DNA of 44,833 nucleotides. Source: Burkholderiales bacterium (GTDB lineage Bacteria; Pseudomonadota; Gammaproteobacteria; Burkholderiales; Burkholderiaceae_E). How positions within the stretch are numbered: the stretch's first letter is position 1; each line of letters starts with the position of its first letter. Below, one piece after another: positions 7,697 through 15,669 of this stretch. Made by a program: the position numbers and the translations under genes. The notes beneath the pieces were generated by a model, which searched no databases, had not been told where the DNA came from, and saw only the letters and a program-made list of their open reading frames with translations. The stretch covers positions 1 through 44,833 of the forward strand of contig JAPOKJ010000028.1 in the NCBI GenBank assembly GCA_029977705.1, in the 5' to 3' direction.

Positions 7697-9916
7697 TCAT
7701 ACGATACTCAGGCCGACATGCTTGAGCGGCAGGGTACGCACCGGCTTGCCGGTGGCGGCAAAGATCGCGTTCATCACTGCGGGCGCCACCACGCAGATCG
7801 TGGGTTCGCCCACCCCGCCCCAGAAATCGAAGCTGGGAACGATCACCGTCTCGACCTTCGGCATTGCGGCCAGTCGCAACACCGGATAGGTGTCGAAATT
7901 GAGCTCCTGGATGCGGCCATTGGCCACCGTCATCTCACCCATGAAGGTGGCACTCAGGCCATAGGCGACCGAGCCTTCGACCTGTGCTGCGATCTGCTGG
8001 GGATTGACGGCATGACCGCAATCGAGCGCAAGGACCATGCGGTGCACCTTGACCTCGCCCTTGGGACTGACCGAGACCTCGGCCGTAGCCGCTGAATAGC
8101 TGCCATAGCCCATGAACTGGGCGATGCCGCGATGCACGCCGGCGGGCAGGGGCTTGCCCCAGTTGCCTTCGCGGGCCGCGGCATTGAGCACCGCCAGGTG
8201 CTTGGGATGGTTCTTCATCAGGGCACGCCGGAACTCGACTGAATCACGGCCGGCTGCACGCGCCAGCTCTTCGATGAAGCACTCGAGGTACACCCCGTTC
8301 TGATTGGTATTGACGCCGCGCCATGGCCCGACCGGCACATGGGTGTTGCGCATCACGTACTCGACCAACAGGTTGGGCACGGTGTAGCCCATCTGGGCGT
8401 CGCCCTCGAGCGTCTTCCACAGGCCCTGCACCTGACGTTCGTCCTTGTCGCCCTTGATGGCCATCGGCTGCAGGGTGGCATTGATGGACTGGCCCGAGAT
8501 GCGCATCTGAAGGCCCACCAGGTTGCCCTGGGCGTCGATCCCGCCACTCATCTGGCAGACCGAGATCGGACGATAAAAGTCATGGGCATGGTCTTCCTCG
8601 CGCGACCACAGCAGCTTGACGGGCGTTCCCGGAAAGTGCTTGGCGATCGCAACCGCCTGATGGACGTAGTCCTGGGTACCGCCGCGGCGTCCGAAGCCGC
8701 CTCCGGGATCCATCTTGTAGATCTCGCATTTCGCCAGCGGCAGGCCGGTTGCCTCGGCCAGGGCTGCATGGGAAGCCTCACCGTTTTGCGTCGGCACCCA
8801 GCATTCGGCCCGATCGCCATTCAGGCGCACCGTGCAATTCATCGGCTCCATCGTGGCGTGGGCCAGAAAGGGAGTGCTGTACAGGGCCTCGACCTTGCGC
8901 GCGGCACCGGCAATCGCGCCACGGGCATCGCCCTCGTCGCGGCCCGCGTAGTTGTCCTTCACGGTTCCCGGCGCGGACAGGCCGGTCTTCAGATGCGCGG
9001 CGATGCTGGCGCTGGAGACCTTGGCATGTGCCCCCTCATCCCAGACGATCGGCAATTGCTCGAGGGCAGTCTTGGCCCGCCACCAGTTGTCGGCGACCAC
9101 CGCCACCGCCGAGGCATTGACGCGAACCACTTTCCTGACCCCGCGCATGGCGAGCACCTTGCTGTCATCGAAGCTGACCAGCTTGCCGCCAAACACCGGG
9201 CAATCCTTGATGGCAGCCACCAGCATGCCTGGCAGGCGCAGGTCGGCGCCGAAGACCTTGCGGCCATTGAGCTTGTCGGCCGTGTCCAGCCGGCGCAGCG
9301 GACGACCGGCGACGGTCCACAGCTTCGGGCTCTTGAGGGTGATCGACTTGGGGTCCGGCAAGGGCAGGGCCGAGGCCGCGGGGGCCAGCTTGCCGTAGCT
9401 GGTGCTGCGACCACTTGCGGCATGGGTGACGATGCCCTTGGAGACCGTCAACTCCGATACCGGTACCTGCCATTGAAGGGCGGCCGCCTGAAGCAGCATC
9501 AGGCGCGCCGAGGCGGCACCGCGGCGCACATAATTTTCGGAGGTACGGATGCCACGGCTGCCGCCGGTCGAAAACTCGCCCCAGACGCGCTTTCTCGCCA
9601 GGCTCTGGCCCGGGGTGGGATTCTCGGTCGTGACCTTGCTCCAGTCGCACTCGAGTTCCTCTGCCACCAGTTGGGCAAGGCCCGTGAGGGTGCCCTGCCC
9701 CATCTCGGTTCTCACGATGCGCACGACGCAGGTGTCGTCGGGCTTGATCACGACCCAGGCCGTGACCTCGGGATCGCCGGCGGCCTGCGCCTGCGCCGAA
9801 GTGCCGGCCAGCAGGCCGCCGAGCGCCGGCAGGCCCAAGGCCAGGCCACCGCCGGCAAGCGAGGAGGATCCAAGAATGAACTGGCGGCGCGAGGCCGAAG
9901 GTTGCGGGTGATTCAT
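7697..9916 (-). CDS. IorB-like molybdopterin-binding subunit of xanthine dehydrogenase family
   Basis: The 739-residue catalytic subunit carries a twin-arginine signal (SRRQFILGSSSLAGGG and a hydrophobic stretch ending in TSAQAQA), so it is exported folded with its cofactor. The molybdopterin cytosine dinucleotide binding glycine motif GGGFGRRGG and the C-terminal GGVGEPTICVVAPAV, which holds the catalytic glutamate of the family, are both present. The protein matches the isoquinoline 1-oxidoreductase beta-subunit type that oxidises N-heterocycles or aldehydes, passing electrons through a small iron-sulfur subunit, usually to a cytochrome c. The start ATG at 9916 has GAGGAGG five bases upstream. 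It lies 10 bases downstream of the small subunit gene. No dedicated cytochrome or maturation gene is visible here. Substrate is unknown; an aldose or aldehyde upstream of apionate is an inference from the operon. Confidence 0.88.
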   Translation of the reverse strand: MNHPQPSASRRQFILGSSSLAGGGLALGLPALGGLLAGTSAQAQAAGDPEVTAWVVIKPDDTCVVRIVRTEMGQGTLTGLAQLVAEELECDWSKVTTENPTPGQSLARKRVWGEFSTGGSRGIRTSENYVRRGAASARLMLLQAAALQWQVPVSELTVSKGIVTHAASGRSTSYGKLAPAASALPLPDPKSITLKSPKLWTVAGRPLRRLDTADKLNGRKVFGADLRLPGMLVAAIKDCPVFGGKLVSFDDSKVLAMRGVRKVVRVNASAVAVVADNWWRAKTALEQLPIVWDEGAHAKVSSASIAAHLKTGLSAPGTVKDNYAGRDEGDARGAIAGAARKVEALYSTPFLAHATMEPMNCTVRLNGDRAECWVPTQNGEASHAALAEATGLPLAKCEIYKMDPGGGFGRRGGTQDYVHQAVAIAKHFPGTPVKLLWSREEDHAHDFYRPISVCQMSGGIDAQGNLVGLQMRISGQSINATLQPMAIKGDKDERQVQGLWKTLEGDAQMGYTVPNLLVEYVMRNTHVPVGPWRGVNTNQNGVYLECFIEELARAAGRDSVEFRRALMKNHPKHLAVLNAAAREGNWGKPLPAGVHRGIAQFMGYGSYSAATAEVSVSPKGEVKVHRMVLALDCGHAVNPQQIAAQVEGSVAYGLSATFMGEMTVANGRIQELNFDTYPVLRLAAMPKVETVIVPSFDFWGGVGEPTICVVAPAVMNAIFAATGKPVRTLPLKHVGLSIV

Positions 9917-9926
9917 GGCGTCCTCC

Positions 9927-10427
9927 TCAAGCGCGAACAATGTACTGGACCAGCTCATTGAGGCTGGCATCGGATGTCTTGACAGTGCCGGCCGCCACAT
10001 GGATGGCCTCGCGAATCCGCTGGTAGGTGCCACAGCGGCAGATGTTGGTCATCGCCTCGTCGATATCCTTGTCGGTGGGCTTGGGGACAGCCTTGAGCAG
10101 GGCCGCAGCGGCCATGATCTGGCCGCTCTGGCAGTAACCGCACTGAGGCACATCGACATTGGCCCAGGCGCGCTGCACCGGATGTGCACTGTTCGGCGAC
10201 AGGCCCTCGATGGTCGTGATGTCGGTGCCCGCCAGCGACGCTGCCGGCACTGAACAGGAACGCAAGGCAGCCCCATTGACATGGACCGTGCAGGCACCGC
10301 ACTGGGCGATGCCGCAACCATACTTGGTGCCGGTCATGCCCAGCTCCTCGCGCAACACCCAGAGCAACGGCATGTCGGTTTCGACATCCAGCTTGACGGC
10401 CTTGCCGTTGATCTTCAGTTCAAACAT
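9927..10427 (-). CDS. IorA-like [2Fe-2S] subunit of xanthine dehydrogenase family
   Basis: A 166-residue two-domain iron-sulfur protein. The plant-type ferredoxin domain shows [14 protein letters not shown] with a fourth cysteine in LRSCSV, and the C-terminal helical domain shows CGYCQSGQ and ICRCGTY, giving the eight cysteines for two [2Fe-2S] clusters. It transfers electrons from the molybdenum centre of the following gene product. ATG at 10427 is preceded by GGGGAG with six bases spacing; in-frame codons further upstream have no support. As the most upstream minus-strand gene it probably heads the operon that continues to the window edge, and an inverted repeat 93-110 bases upstream may be an operator. 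Confidence 0.92.
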   Translation of the reverse strand: MFELKINGKAVKLDVETDMPLLWVLREELGMTGTKYGCGIAQCGACTVHVNGAALRSCSVPAASLAGTDITTIEGLSPNSAHPVQRAWANVDVPQCGYCQSGQIMAAAALLKAVPKPTDKDIDEAMTNICRCGTYQRIREAIHVAAGTVKTSDASLNELVQYIVRA

Positions 10428-10519
10428 GGCACTCCCCACAAGGAACGAAACGGTTGGATGCTTTGGCGCCGCAAGACGGCCCGTCGTCATTGGCGGGCAG
10501 GCAGATCCGGCGCGCTACA

Positions 10520-10537
10520 GGGTGTGACGATACACCC
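10520..10537. promoter_or_regulatory. inverted repeat upstream of the IorAB-led operon
   Basis: GGGTGT-GACGAT-ACACCC is a perfect 6-6-6 inverted repeat in the intergenic region between the divergent iorA-like and GST-like genes. It lies 93 bases upstream of the iorA-like start. It could be an operator, but no regulator gene is adjacent and no convincing -35/-10 pair overlaps it. Confidence 0.3.
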
Positions 10538-10699
10538 GGCCGGGCAGCCCGGCCCTGGCGCGAGACTGCCACGATTGCCGGTGCCTTTCAGTGCTCGTTC
10601 CACATGCCGATCCGGATGGCCGCGACGGGCCGTCCGGGCGTCTCGATAAAGCCCTTGCTTGCATTGACAGCCCGCCCCGCTTGGCCCAGTGTCCATCAC

Positions 10700-11881
10700 A
10701 TGAATTCCCACGTGCTTTACGGGATGCCGGCGTCCCTTTACACCGGCAAGGTCAGGGCCTACCTGATGCAGCAGGGCATCGCCTTTGAAGAACGCACGGC
10801 GGGCGACCCGCGCTTTCTGGCCAGCATCGTGCCGCAGGTCGGCCGCTGGATCATTCCGGTGCTGGAGTGTCCCGATGGACGCATCCTGCAAGATGGCGCC
10901 GACATCATCGCGACCCTGGAGCGCGAGGGCCAGGCGTGCATCAGTGCCCTGCCCCGAGATCCCCTGTTGCGGGTGATTGCGAGGCTGTTCGAATGGTTTG
11001 GCGGCGAGGGCCTGCTGCGTCCGGCCATGCACTATCGCTGGAATTTCGATGCGGACAACCTGCCCTTCCTGCGCGAGGACTTCGGGCTGGCACTGGCGGC
11101 CCCCGGCGCCAGCCAGGCCGAGCGTGACGAGCGCTTCGAGCGGGCCGCTGGCCGGATGCGCAAGGCGGCCACCAGTTTCGGCGTCACCCCCGAAAGCGCG
11201 CCTGCCATCGAGGCAGCCTATCTCGAATTCCTGGACTTGTTCAATGCCCATTTGGCCGAGCATCCCTTCCTTCTGGGCGAGCACCCCAGCCTGGGCGACT
11301 ACGGGCTTTACGCGCCGCTTCATGCCCATCTGGGCAGGGACCCCCACCCGGCACGCCTGATGCAGCAGCGGGCCGCCCGGGTCTGGCGCTGGACCGAGCG
11401 CATGGGCCAGGGCGCGCATGGCCCGCTCGAGTATGGCACTGCCCAGGCAGCGCCCCTCGATGCGGCGAACCTGCCGGACACCCTGAAGGCACTGATACGC
11501 TTCATCGCGCGGGACTACCTGCCCGAATGCGAGGCCTACGTGGCCTACACCAATGAATGGCTGGCCCGGCATCCAGCACTGGCCACCGGCAGCAACGGCC
11601 TGGAGCGGCCCGGCGATCGCAGCATCGGCATGACGACATTCAACTGGCGCGGGCATTCGCTGCGGGTCGCCGTCATGCCCTACCGCCTGTACCTGCTGCA
11701 GCAGATCCAGGACGAGGCGGCCAGCCTGGGTCCCGAGTCGGCTGGCCGCTGGCAGCGCCTGCTGGACGAGACCGGACTGGGCGCCCTGCCCCGCCTTACC
11801 ACCATACGCCGCGTCGAGCGTCGCCAGCACCTCGAGGTCTGGGGACCCGTGCTGCCGCCCGCAAAGGAACCCTCCACATGA
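10700..11881 (+). CDS. glutathione S-transferase family protein
   Basis: A 393-residue protein with an N-terminal thioredoxin-like GST fold (LYGMPASLYTGKVRAYLMQQGIAF, then QVGRWIIPVLECPDGRILQDGADI, holding the cis-Pro-like IPVL and the acidic DGADI) and an alpha-helical C-terminal domain with the N-capping-like HPSLGDYGLYAPL. It is much longer than a classical 200-220 residue GST; the last 150 residues have no obvious motif. ATG at 10700 lacks a Shine-Dalgarno. TTGACA at 10664-10669 would place a transcription start close to the ATG, so a near-leaderless mRNA is possible. Its TGA overlaps the start of the next gene (ATGA), so it is coupled to the Bug receptor. Catalytic activity and substrate are unknown. 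Confidence 0.78.
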   Translation: MNSHVLYGMPASLYTGKVRAYLMQQGIAFEERTAGDPRFLASIVPQVGRWIIPVLECPDGRILQDGADIIATLEREGQACISALPRDPLLRVIARLFEWFGGEGLLRPAMHYRWNFDADNLPFLREDFGLALAAPGASQAERDERFERAAGRMRKAATSFGVTPESAPAIEAAYLEFLDLFNAHLAEHPFLLGEHPSLGDYGLYAPLHAHLGRDPHPARLMQQRAARVWRWTERMGQGAHGPLEYGTAQAAPLDAANLPDTLKALIRFIARDYLPECEAYVAYTNEWLARHPALATGSNGLERPGDRSIGMTTFNWRGHSLRVAVMPYRLYLLQQIQDEAASLGPESAGRWQRLLDETGLGALPRLTTIRRVERRQHLEVWGPVLPPAKEPST

Positions 11882-12876
11882 TTGATCGTCCATCGCGCCG
11901 CCGCCACCTGCTGGGCCTGGCCGCCCTGAGCGCCGCAGCCGGCTTTGAAAGGGTCCAGGCACAGGGCGCGGAATGGCCGGCCGCGCGACCGATTCGCCTG
12001 GTGGTCGGCGGAGCACCAGGCGCTGGCAGTGATCTGTTCGCACGCCTGTTTGCCGAGCAGATCGGTCAAGCCATCAGGCAACGCATCGTGGTCGACAACA
12101 AGCCCGGCGCCAACGGCATGATCGCCAACGATATCGTTGCCAAGGCCCCGGCCGACGGCTACACCTTGCTGTTTTCCTATGCCGCCTCGATTGCGGTGAA
12201 TCAGGCCCTGCAGCCCAATCTGCCCTACGACACCCTGCGCGACTTGCAGCCAGTGGCCCAGATCGGCGCCGGCGGCACCTTCCTGGTGGTGACGCCGGAT
12301 ATCGCCGCCAACAACCTGCGCGAGTTCGTCGAACTGGTGCGCGCCCAGCCCGGCAAGTTCAACTACGCCTCCTGGGGCATTGGTTCGGGCGGCCACCTGC
12401 AGATGGAGTGGCTGATGATGACGGCCGGGCTGAAGATGACCCATGTGCCCTACAAGGCCAGTGCACCGATGATCAATGATCTGGCAGCGGGTATCGTCAA
12501 GATCGGATTTGCCGAGACCGCGGCCACCATGCCCCTGATCAAGGCTGGCCGGCTCAAGGCGCTCGCGATCAGCGGGACCCGGCACGCGCCCGCCATGCCC
12601 GAGGTGCGAACCATGATCGAGCAGGGCTACCCCTTCGACATCGATGCCTGGTACTGCATGCTGGCCCCGGCAGGCACGCCCATGCCGGCCGTCAGGCGAC
12701 TGAACGCCGAAGTGCATCGCATCCTCGACGACCCCGCCAATGCGCCGCGCTTTGCGGCCCTGAACTTTGCCCTGCCGGCGCCGCAAAAGACGCCGGAGCA
12801 GTTTCGGGACACGATCCGGCGCGACATCGAGCAATGGAGCAAGGTCATCAAGGCGGCCAACATCAAGCCCGACTGA
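11878..12876 (+). CDS. Bug (TctC) family tripartite tricarboxylate-type solute receptor
   Basis: A periplasmic solute-binding protein of 332 residues with a twin-arginine-like leader (RPSRRRHLLGLAALSAAAGF). Family signatures are RPIRLVVGGAPGAGSDLFARLFAEQ near residue 40, VVDNKPGANGMIANDIVAKAPADGYTLL, and the VPYKAS motif. Bug receptors bind carboxylates or amides and deliver them to TctAB permeases, but no TctA or TctB gene is in the window, as is common for the very expanded Bug family in Burkholderiales. The start ATG overlaps the GST-like stop codon by four bases, with AGGA eight bases upstream. The ligand cannot be deduced. Confidence 0.9.
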   Translation: MIDRPSRRRHLLGLAALSAAAGFERVQAQGAEWPAARPIRLVVGGAPGAGSDLFARLFAEQIGQAIRQRIVVDNKPGANGMIANDIVAKAPADGYTLLFSYAASIAVNQALQPNLPYDTLRDLQPVAQIGAGGTFLVVTPDIAANNLREFVELVRAQPGKFNYASWGIGSGGHLQMEWLMMTAGLKMTHVPYKASAPMINDLAAGIVKIGFAETAATMPLIKAGRLKALAISGTRHAPAMPEVRTMIEQGYPFDIDAWYCMLAPAGTPMPAVRRLNAEVHRILDDPANAPRFAALNFALPAPQKTPEQFRDTIRRDIEQWSKVIKAANIKPD

Positions 12877-12930
12877 AGCGGCCAGGCGGTGCCAGCCGCC
12901 CGAGGACAGGGAGCGGCCCGGGGTGCCGGA

Positions 12931-14334
12931 TCAGGCCGGGCGGGCGGCGCCCCAGCGGGTCCAGTGGATCGACAGGCCGGTGGTGATGCCGTAAAGCACC
13001 ATGGCGGCCCCCACCAGGGCAAAGAACGGCCAGGCCTGTTGCGTCCAGAGCATCAGCGCATAGCCAGCCAGCGCCACGAAGACCAGCCGCGCCGTCGAGG
13101 CCAGCACCGGACCCAGCACCTTGCCCGAACCCTGCGAGGCGAAATACAGCGTCAGGCCGAAACCGAAAAACCCGAAACAAGGCCCCGCCCAGCGCAGGTA
13201 CTGGTAGGCGGCATCGAGCACCGCCGCGTCACTGGTGAACAGGCCGGCCCACAAATGGGGGAACACCGCCACCAGCAAGCCGAGCAGGGCCAGGTTGAAG
13301 GCCGACACCTTGCCGGCCGTCCAGGCCACCTGACGTGCCCGGGCCACCTGCCCCGCCCCCATGGCCATGCCCACCATCGGCACGGCCGCAACTCCGATGC
13401 CAAAGGCGATCGGAATGAGGAGGAACTCCAGACGCTGGCCAATGCTGTAGCCGGCCAGCGCATGGGTTCCCAGACGCGCCACCAGGGCCGTAACGACCAG
13501 CACCGCCAGCACCGATTGCAGGGGCGACAGGCAGGCCAGGGCCCCCACCTTCAGGATGTCGGCAAACATCGGCCATTGCAGGCGGACCCCGCTCAGGCTC
13601 AGCCGCAGGCGGCCGCGCCCTGCCATCAGGTACCAGAGCAGGTAGAGCGAGCCGCTGGTGTAGGCAGTGATCATGCCCAGGGCCACGCCCGGCATGCCCA
13701 GTTGCGGCACCGGCCCCAGGCCAAGGCCGGCCACACCGCCCACGACGATCTGCAGCGCCGAGGTGATCAGGATGGTGGCCGAGGGGACCTTCATGTTGCC
13801 GGTCCCGCGTACGACCGACATGAGCCCGTTCATGACCCACACCGAGACGGCGCCCAGGAACAGCACACCGGCATACCGGCTCGCCTCTTCGAGCACCTGG
13901 CCCTTGCCGCCGAGAAGGGCATACAGCCAGGGCCCGAACAACAGGAAAAACACGCCATAGGCGGTGCCGACGACCAGTCCGATCACCAGGGCATGGAAGG
14001 CCAGGGTCGTGGCCCGCTCGGTGCTGCCCGCTCCGAGCGCGCGACTGATCGCCGAGGAGACCCCGCCGCCCATGGCGCCGGCGGACATCATCTGGGTCAG
14101 CATGGCAAAGGGAAAGACCAATGCCATCGCGGCCAGCGGGACCGTACCAAGCAGGCCGATGTACCAGGTCTCGGCAATGCTGACCAGGACCGCGATCGTC
14201 ATGGCCACCACATTGGGAATGGCCAGACGCAGCAGCGTGGGCAGGATTTCGCCCGCCAGCAGGGGGTTGACCCCTGCAGCACCGGAGGACGGTGCTGCCG
14301 GCGGGGCAGAAGGAGATGAAGGCGCTTGGCTCAT
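12931..14334 (-). CDS. MATE family multidrug/metabolite efflux transporter
   Basis: A 467-residue integral membrane protein with about twelve hydrophobic segments arranged as two similar halves. It begins with a proline/serine/alanine-rich cytoplasmic tail followed by LLRLAIPNVVAMTIAVLVSIAETWYIGLLG, typical of MATE (NorM/DinF) exporters that expel drugs or metabolites by Na+ or H+ antiport. ATG at 14334 was chosen because the preceding in-frame residues are not conserved-looking and overlap a palindromic site; the Shine-Dalgarno (AGGG) is weak. It lies 84 bases after the acyl-CoA dehydrogenase stop and ends tail to tail with the Bug gene. Substrate unknown. Confidence 0.9.
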   Translation of the reverse strand: MSQAPSSPSAPPAAPSSGAAGVNPLLAGEILPTLLRLAIPNVVAMTIAVLVSIAETWYIGLLGTVPLAAMALVFPFAMLTQMMSAGAMGGGVSSAISRALGAGSTERATTLAFHALVIGLVVGTAYGVFFLLFGPWLYALLGGKGQVLEEASRYAGVLFLGAVSVWVMNGLMSVVRGTGNMKVPSATILITSALQIVVGGVAGLGLGPVPQLGMPGVALGMITAYTSGSLYLLWYLMAGRGRLRLSLSGVRLQWPMFADILKVGALACLSPLQSVLAVLVVTALVARLGTHALAGYSIGQRLEFLLIPIAFGIGVAAVPMVGMAMGAGQVARARQVAWTAGKVSAFNLALLGLLVAVFPHLWAGLFTSDAAVLDAAYQYLRWAGPCFGFFGFGLTLYFASQGSGKVLGPVLASTARLVFVALAGYALMLWTQQAWPFFALVGAAMVLYGITTGLSIHWTRWGAARPA

Positions 14335-14361
14335 GGCGGGCCCTGGGCGACAGGTCGGTTG

Positions 14362-14375
14362 GTTGTAATTACAAC
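14362..14375. promoter_or_regulatory. perfect 14-bp palindrome in the MATE gene promoter region
   Basis: GTTGTAATTACAAC is a perfect palindrome 28 bases upstream of the MATE start, in an AT-rich patch that stands out from the GC-rich surroundings. TTGTAATTACAA-like sites are typical of MarR-type regulators. TTGCAG upstream and TACAAC within the site could form a weak promoter on the minus strand. No regulator gene is next to it. Confidence 0.45.
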
Positions 14376-14418
14376 GATTGTACCTGCAACCTGTAGGCGG
14401 CGCAGTCGCCGCCACGCA

Positions 14419-15657
14419 TCAGCGCGTCGGGATCTTGTTGTAGGCCATGCCCCGGTCGGCGCGCATGTCGGCGGGCAGGCCGAGCACCCGCTCGCCGATG
14501 ATGTTGCGCAAGACCTCGTCAGTGCCGCCCTCGATCCGCGTGGCCGGGGAGCGCAGCAGCATGGCCTGGAATCGTCCCGCCGCGGCCGTCTGGGCCGGAT
14601 CCATGGAGACGCCCGCCTGGCCCTGAAGGTCGAGCGCGAACATGGCAATCTCCTGCAACATCGAACCAGCGACCAGCTTGCCGATCGAATTTTCGGGCCC
14701 GGGCGTCTGACCGCGCGACAGCGCCGAGATGCTGCGATAGGCGGTGTAGCGCAGGCCGCTGGCCCGCACTGCCCACTGCGCCAGTCGACTGCGCACCGCA
14801 GGGTCGTCGATGGCCTTGCCATGACCGGTGTCGAACTGGCGGCACATCTCGAAGACCTCCGGAAAGCCGGTCGCCATACCGGCGCCGATCGAGGCGCGCT
14901 CGTTCATGAGGGTGGTCAGGGAAACTTTCCAGCCATTGTTGACCGCGCCCAGGCGCTGGTCATCGGGTACCCGCAGGTTGGTGAAGTACACCTCATTGAA
15001 ATGCGACTGGCCGTTGGCCTGCTTGATCGGGCGTACCTCGATGCCCGGGCTCTTCATGTTGATGAAGAACATCGTCAGGCCATCATGCTTGGGCAGGTTC
15101 GGATCGGTGCGCGTGAGCAGGATCCCGTAGTCGGAGTACTGGGCGCCGCTGGTCCAGATCTTCTGCCCGTTGATGACCCAGTCGTCCCCGTCGCGTTCGG
15201 CACGGGTGCGCAGGCCGGCCAGGTCGGAGCCGGCCACCGGCTCGGAGAACAGTTGGCACCAGACCTCCTCGCCCGAAGCCAGGGGCGGCAGGTAACGGCG
15301 CTTGTGCGCTTCCTGGGCATGGGCCATCAGGGTCGGGGCGCACATGCCCTGCCCGATCAGGAAGGCGGCGGACAGCTTGGCGTAGACGCCTTCTTCCTGC
15401 AGCCAGATCACGCGCTCGATCGGGGTGGCGCCCCGCCCGCCGTATTCCTTGGGCCAATGCATGCAGGACCAGCCTCCCTCCTGCTTGCGCTTTTGCCAGG
15501 CCTTGGCCTGGGTCATGACATCGGTGCTGCGCAAGGCCGGCTGGCCGAAGCCGGCCGACTGGAGTTCGTCGCGGAACTGGTGCGGGGCATTGGCCTCGAT
15601 CCAGGCACGGGCCTGGGCACGGAATTCGGCTTCCTGGGGAGTGTCGTCAAAATTCAT
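14419..15657 (-). CDS. acyl-CoA dehydrogenase
   Basis: A full-length 412-residue flavoprotein that introduces a trans-2,3 double bond in an acyl-CoA, reducing an electron-transfer flavoprotein. It shows QLFSEPVAGSDLAGLRTRAERDG and INGQKIWTSGAQYSDYGILL (the FAD/substrate-binding middle domain) and the C-terminal RIEGGTDEVLRNIIGERVLGLP. It resembles the long ACAD subfamily found in catabolic pairs with a second ACAD subunit, as here. The start ATG has GAGG nine bases upstream and lies 12 bases after the upstream ACAD stop, so the two form an operon and possibly a heteromeric enzyme, as known for some steroid and branched-chain degraders. Substrate unknown. Confidence 0.92.
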   Translation of the reverse strand: MNFDDTPQEAEFRAQARAWIEANAPHQFRDELQSAGFGQPALRSTDVMTQAKAWQKRKQEGGWSCMHWPKEYGGRGATPIERVIWLQEEGVYAKLSAAFLIGQGMCAPTLMAHAQEAHKRRYLPPLASGEEVWCQLFSEPVAGSDLAGLRTRAERDGDDWVINGQKIWTSGAQYSDYGILLTRTDPNLPKHDGLTMFFINMKSPGIEVRPIKQANGQSHFNEVYFTNLRVPDDQRLGAVNNGWKVSLTTLMNERASIGAGMATGFPEVFEMCRQFDTGHGKAIDDPAVRSRLAQWAVRASGLRYTAYRSISALSRGQTPGPENSIGKLVAGSMLQEIAMFALDLQGQAGVSMDPAQTAAAGRFQAMLLRSPATRIEGGTDEVLRNIIGERVLGLPADMRADRGMAYNKIPTR

Positions 15658-15669
15658 GGTGCAGATTCC

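Noticed and set aside
8339-9961. Long plus-strand open frame opposite the IorB-like gene
   Set aside because: Composition and motifs belong to the minus-strand gene; the antisense frame is open only because of high GC third positions and shows no domain.
12885-12900. GGCGG/CCGCC hairpin between the Bug and MATE genes as an intrinsic terminator
   Set aside because: Five-base stem and no T tract; common in such GC-rich sequence.
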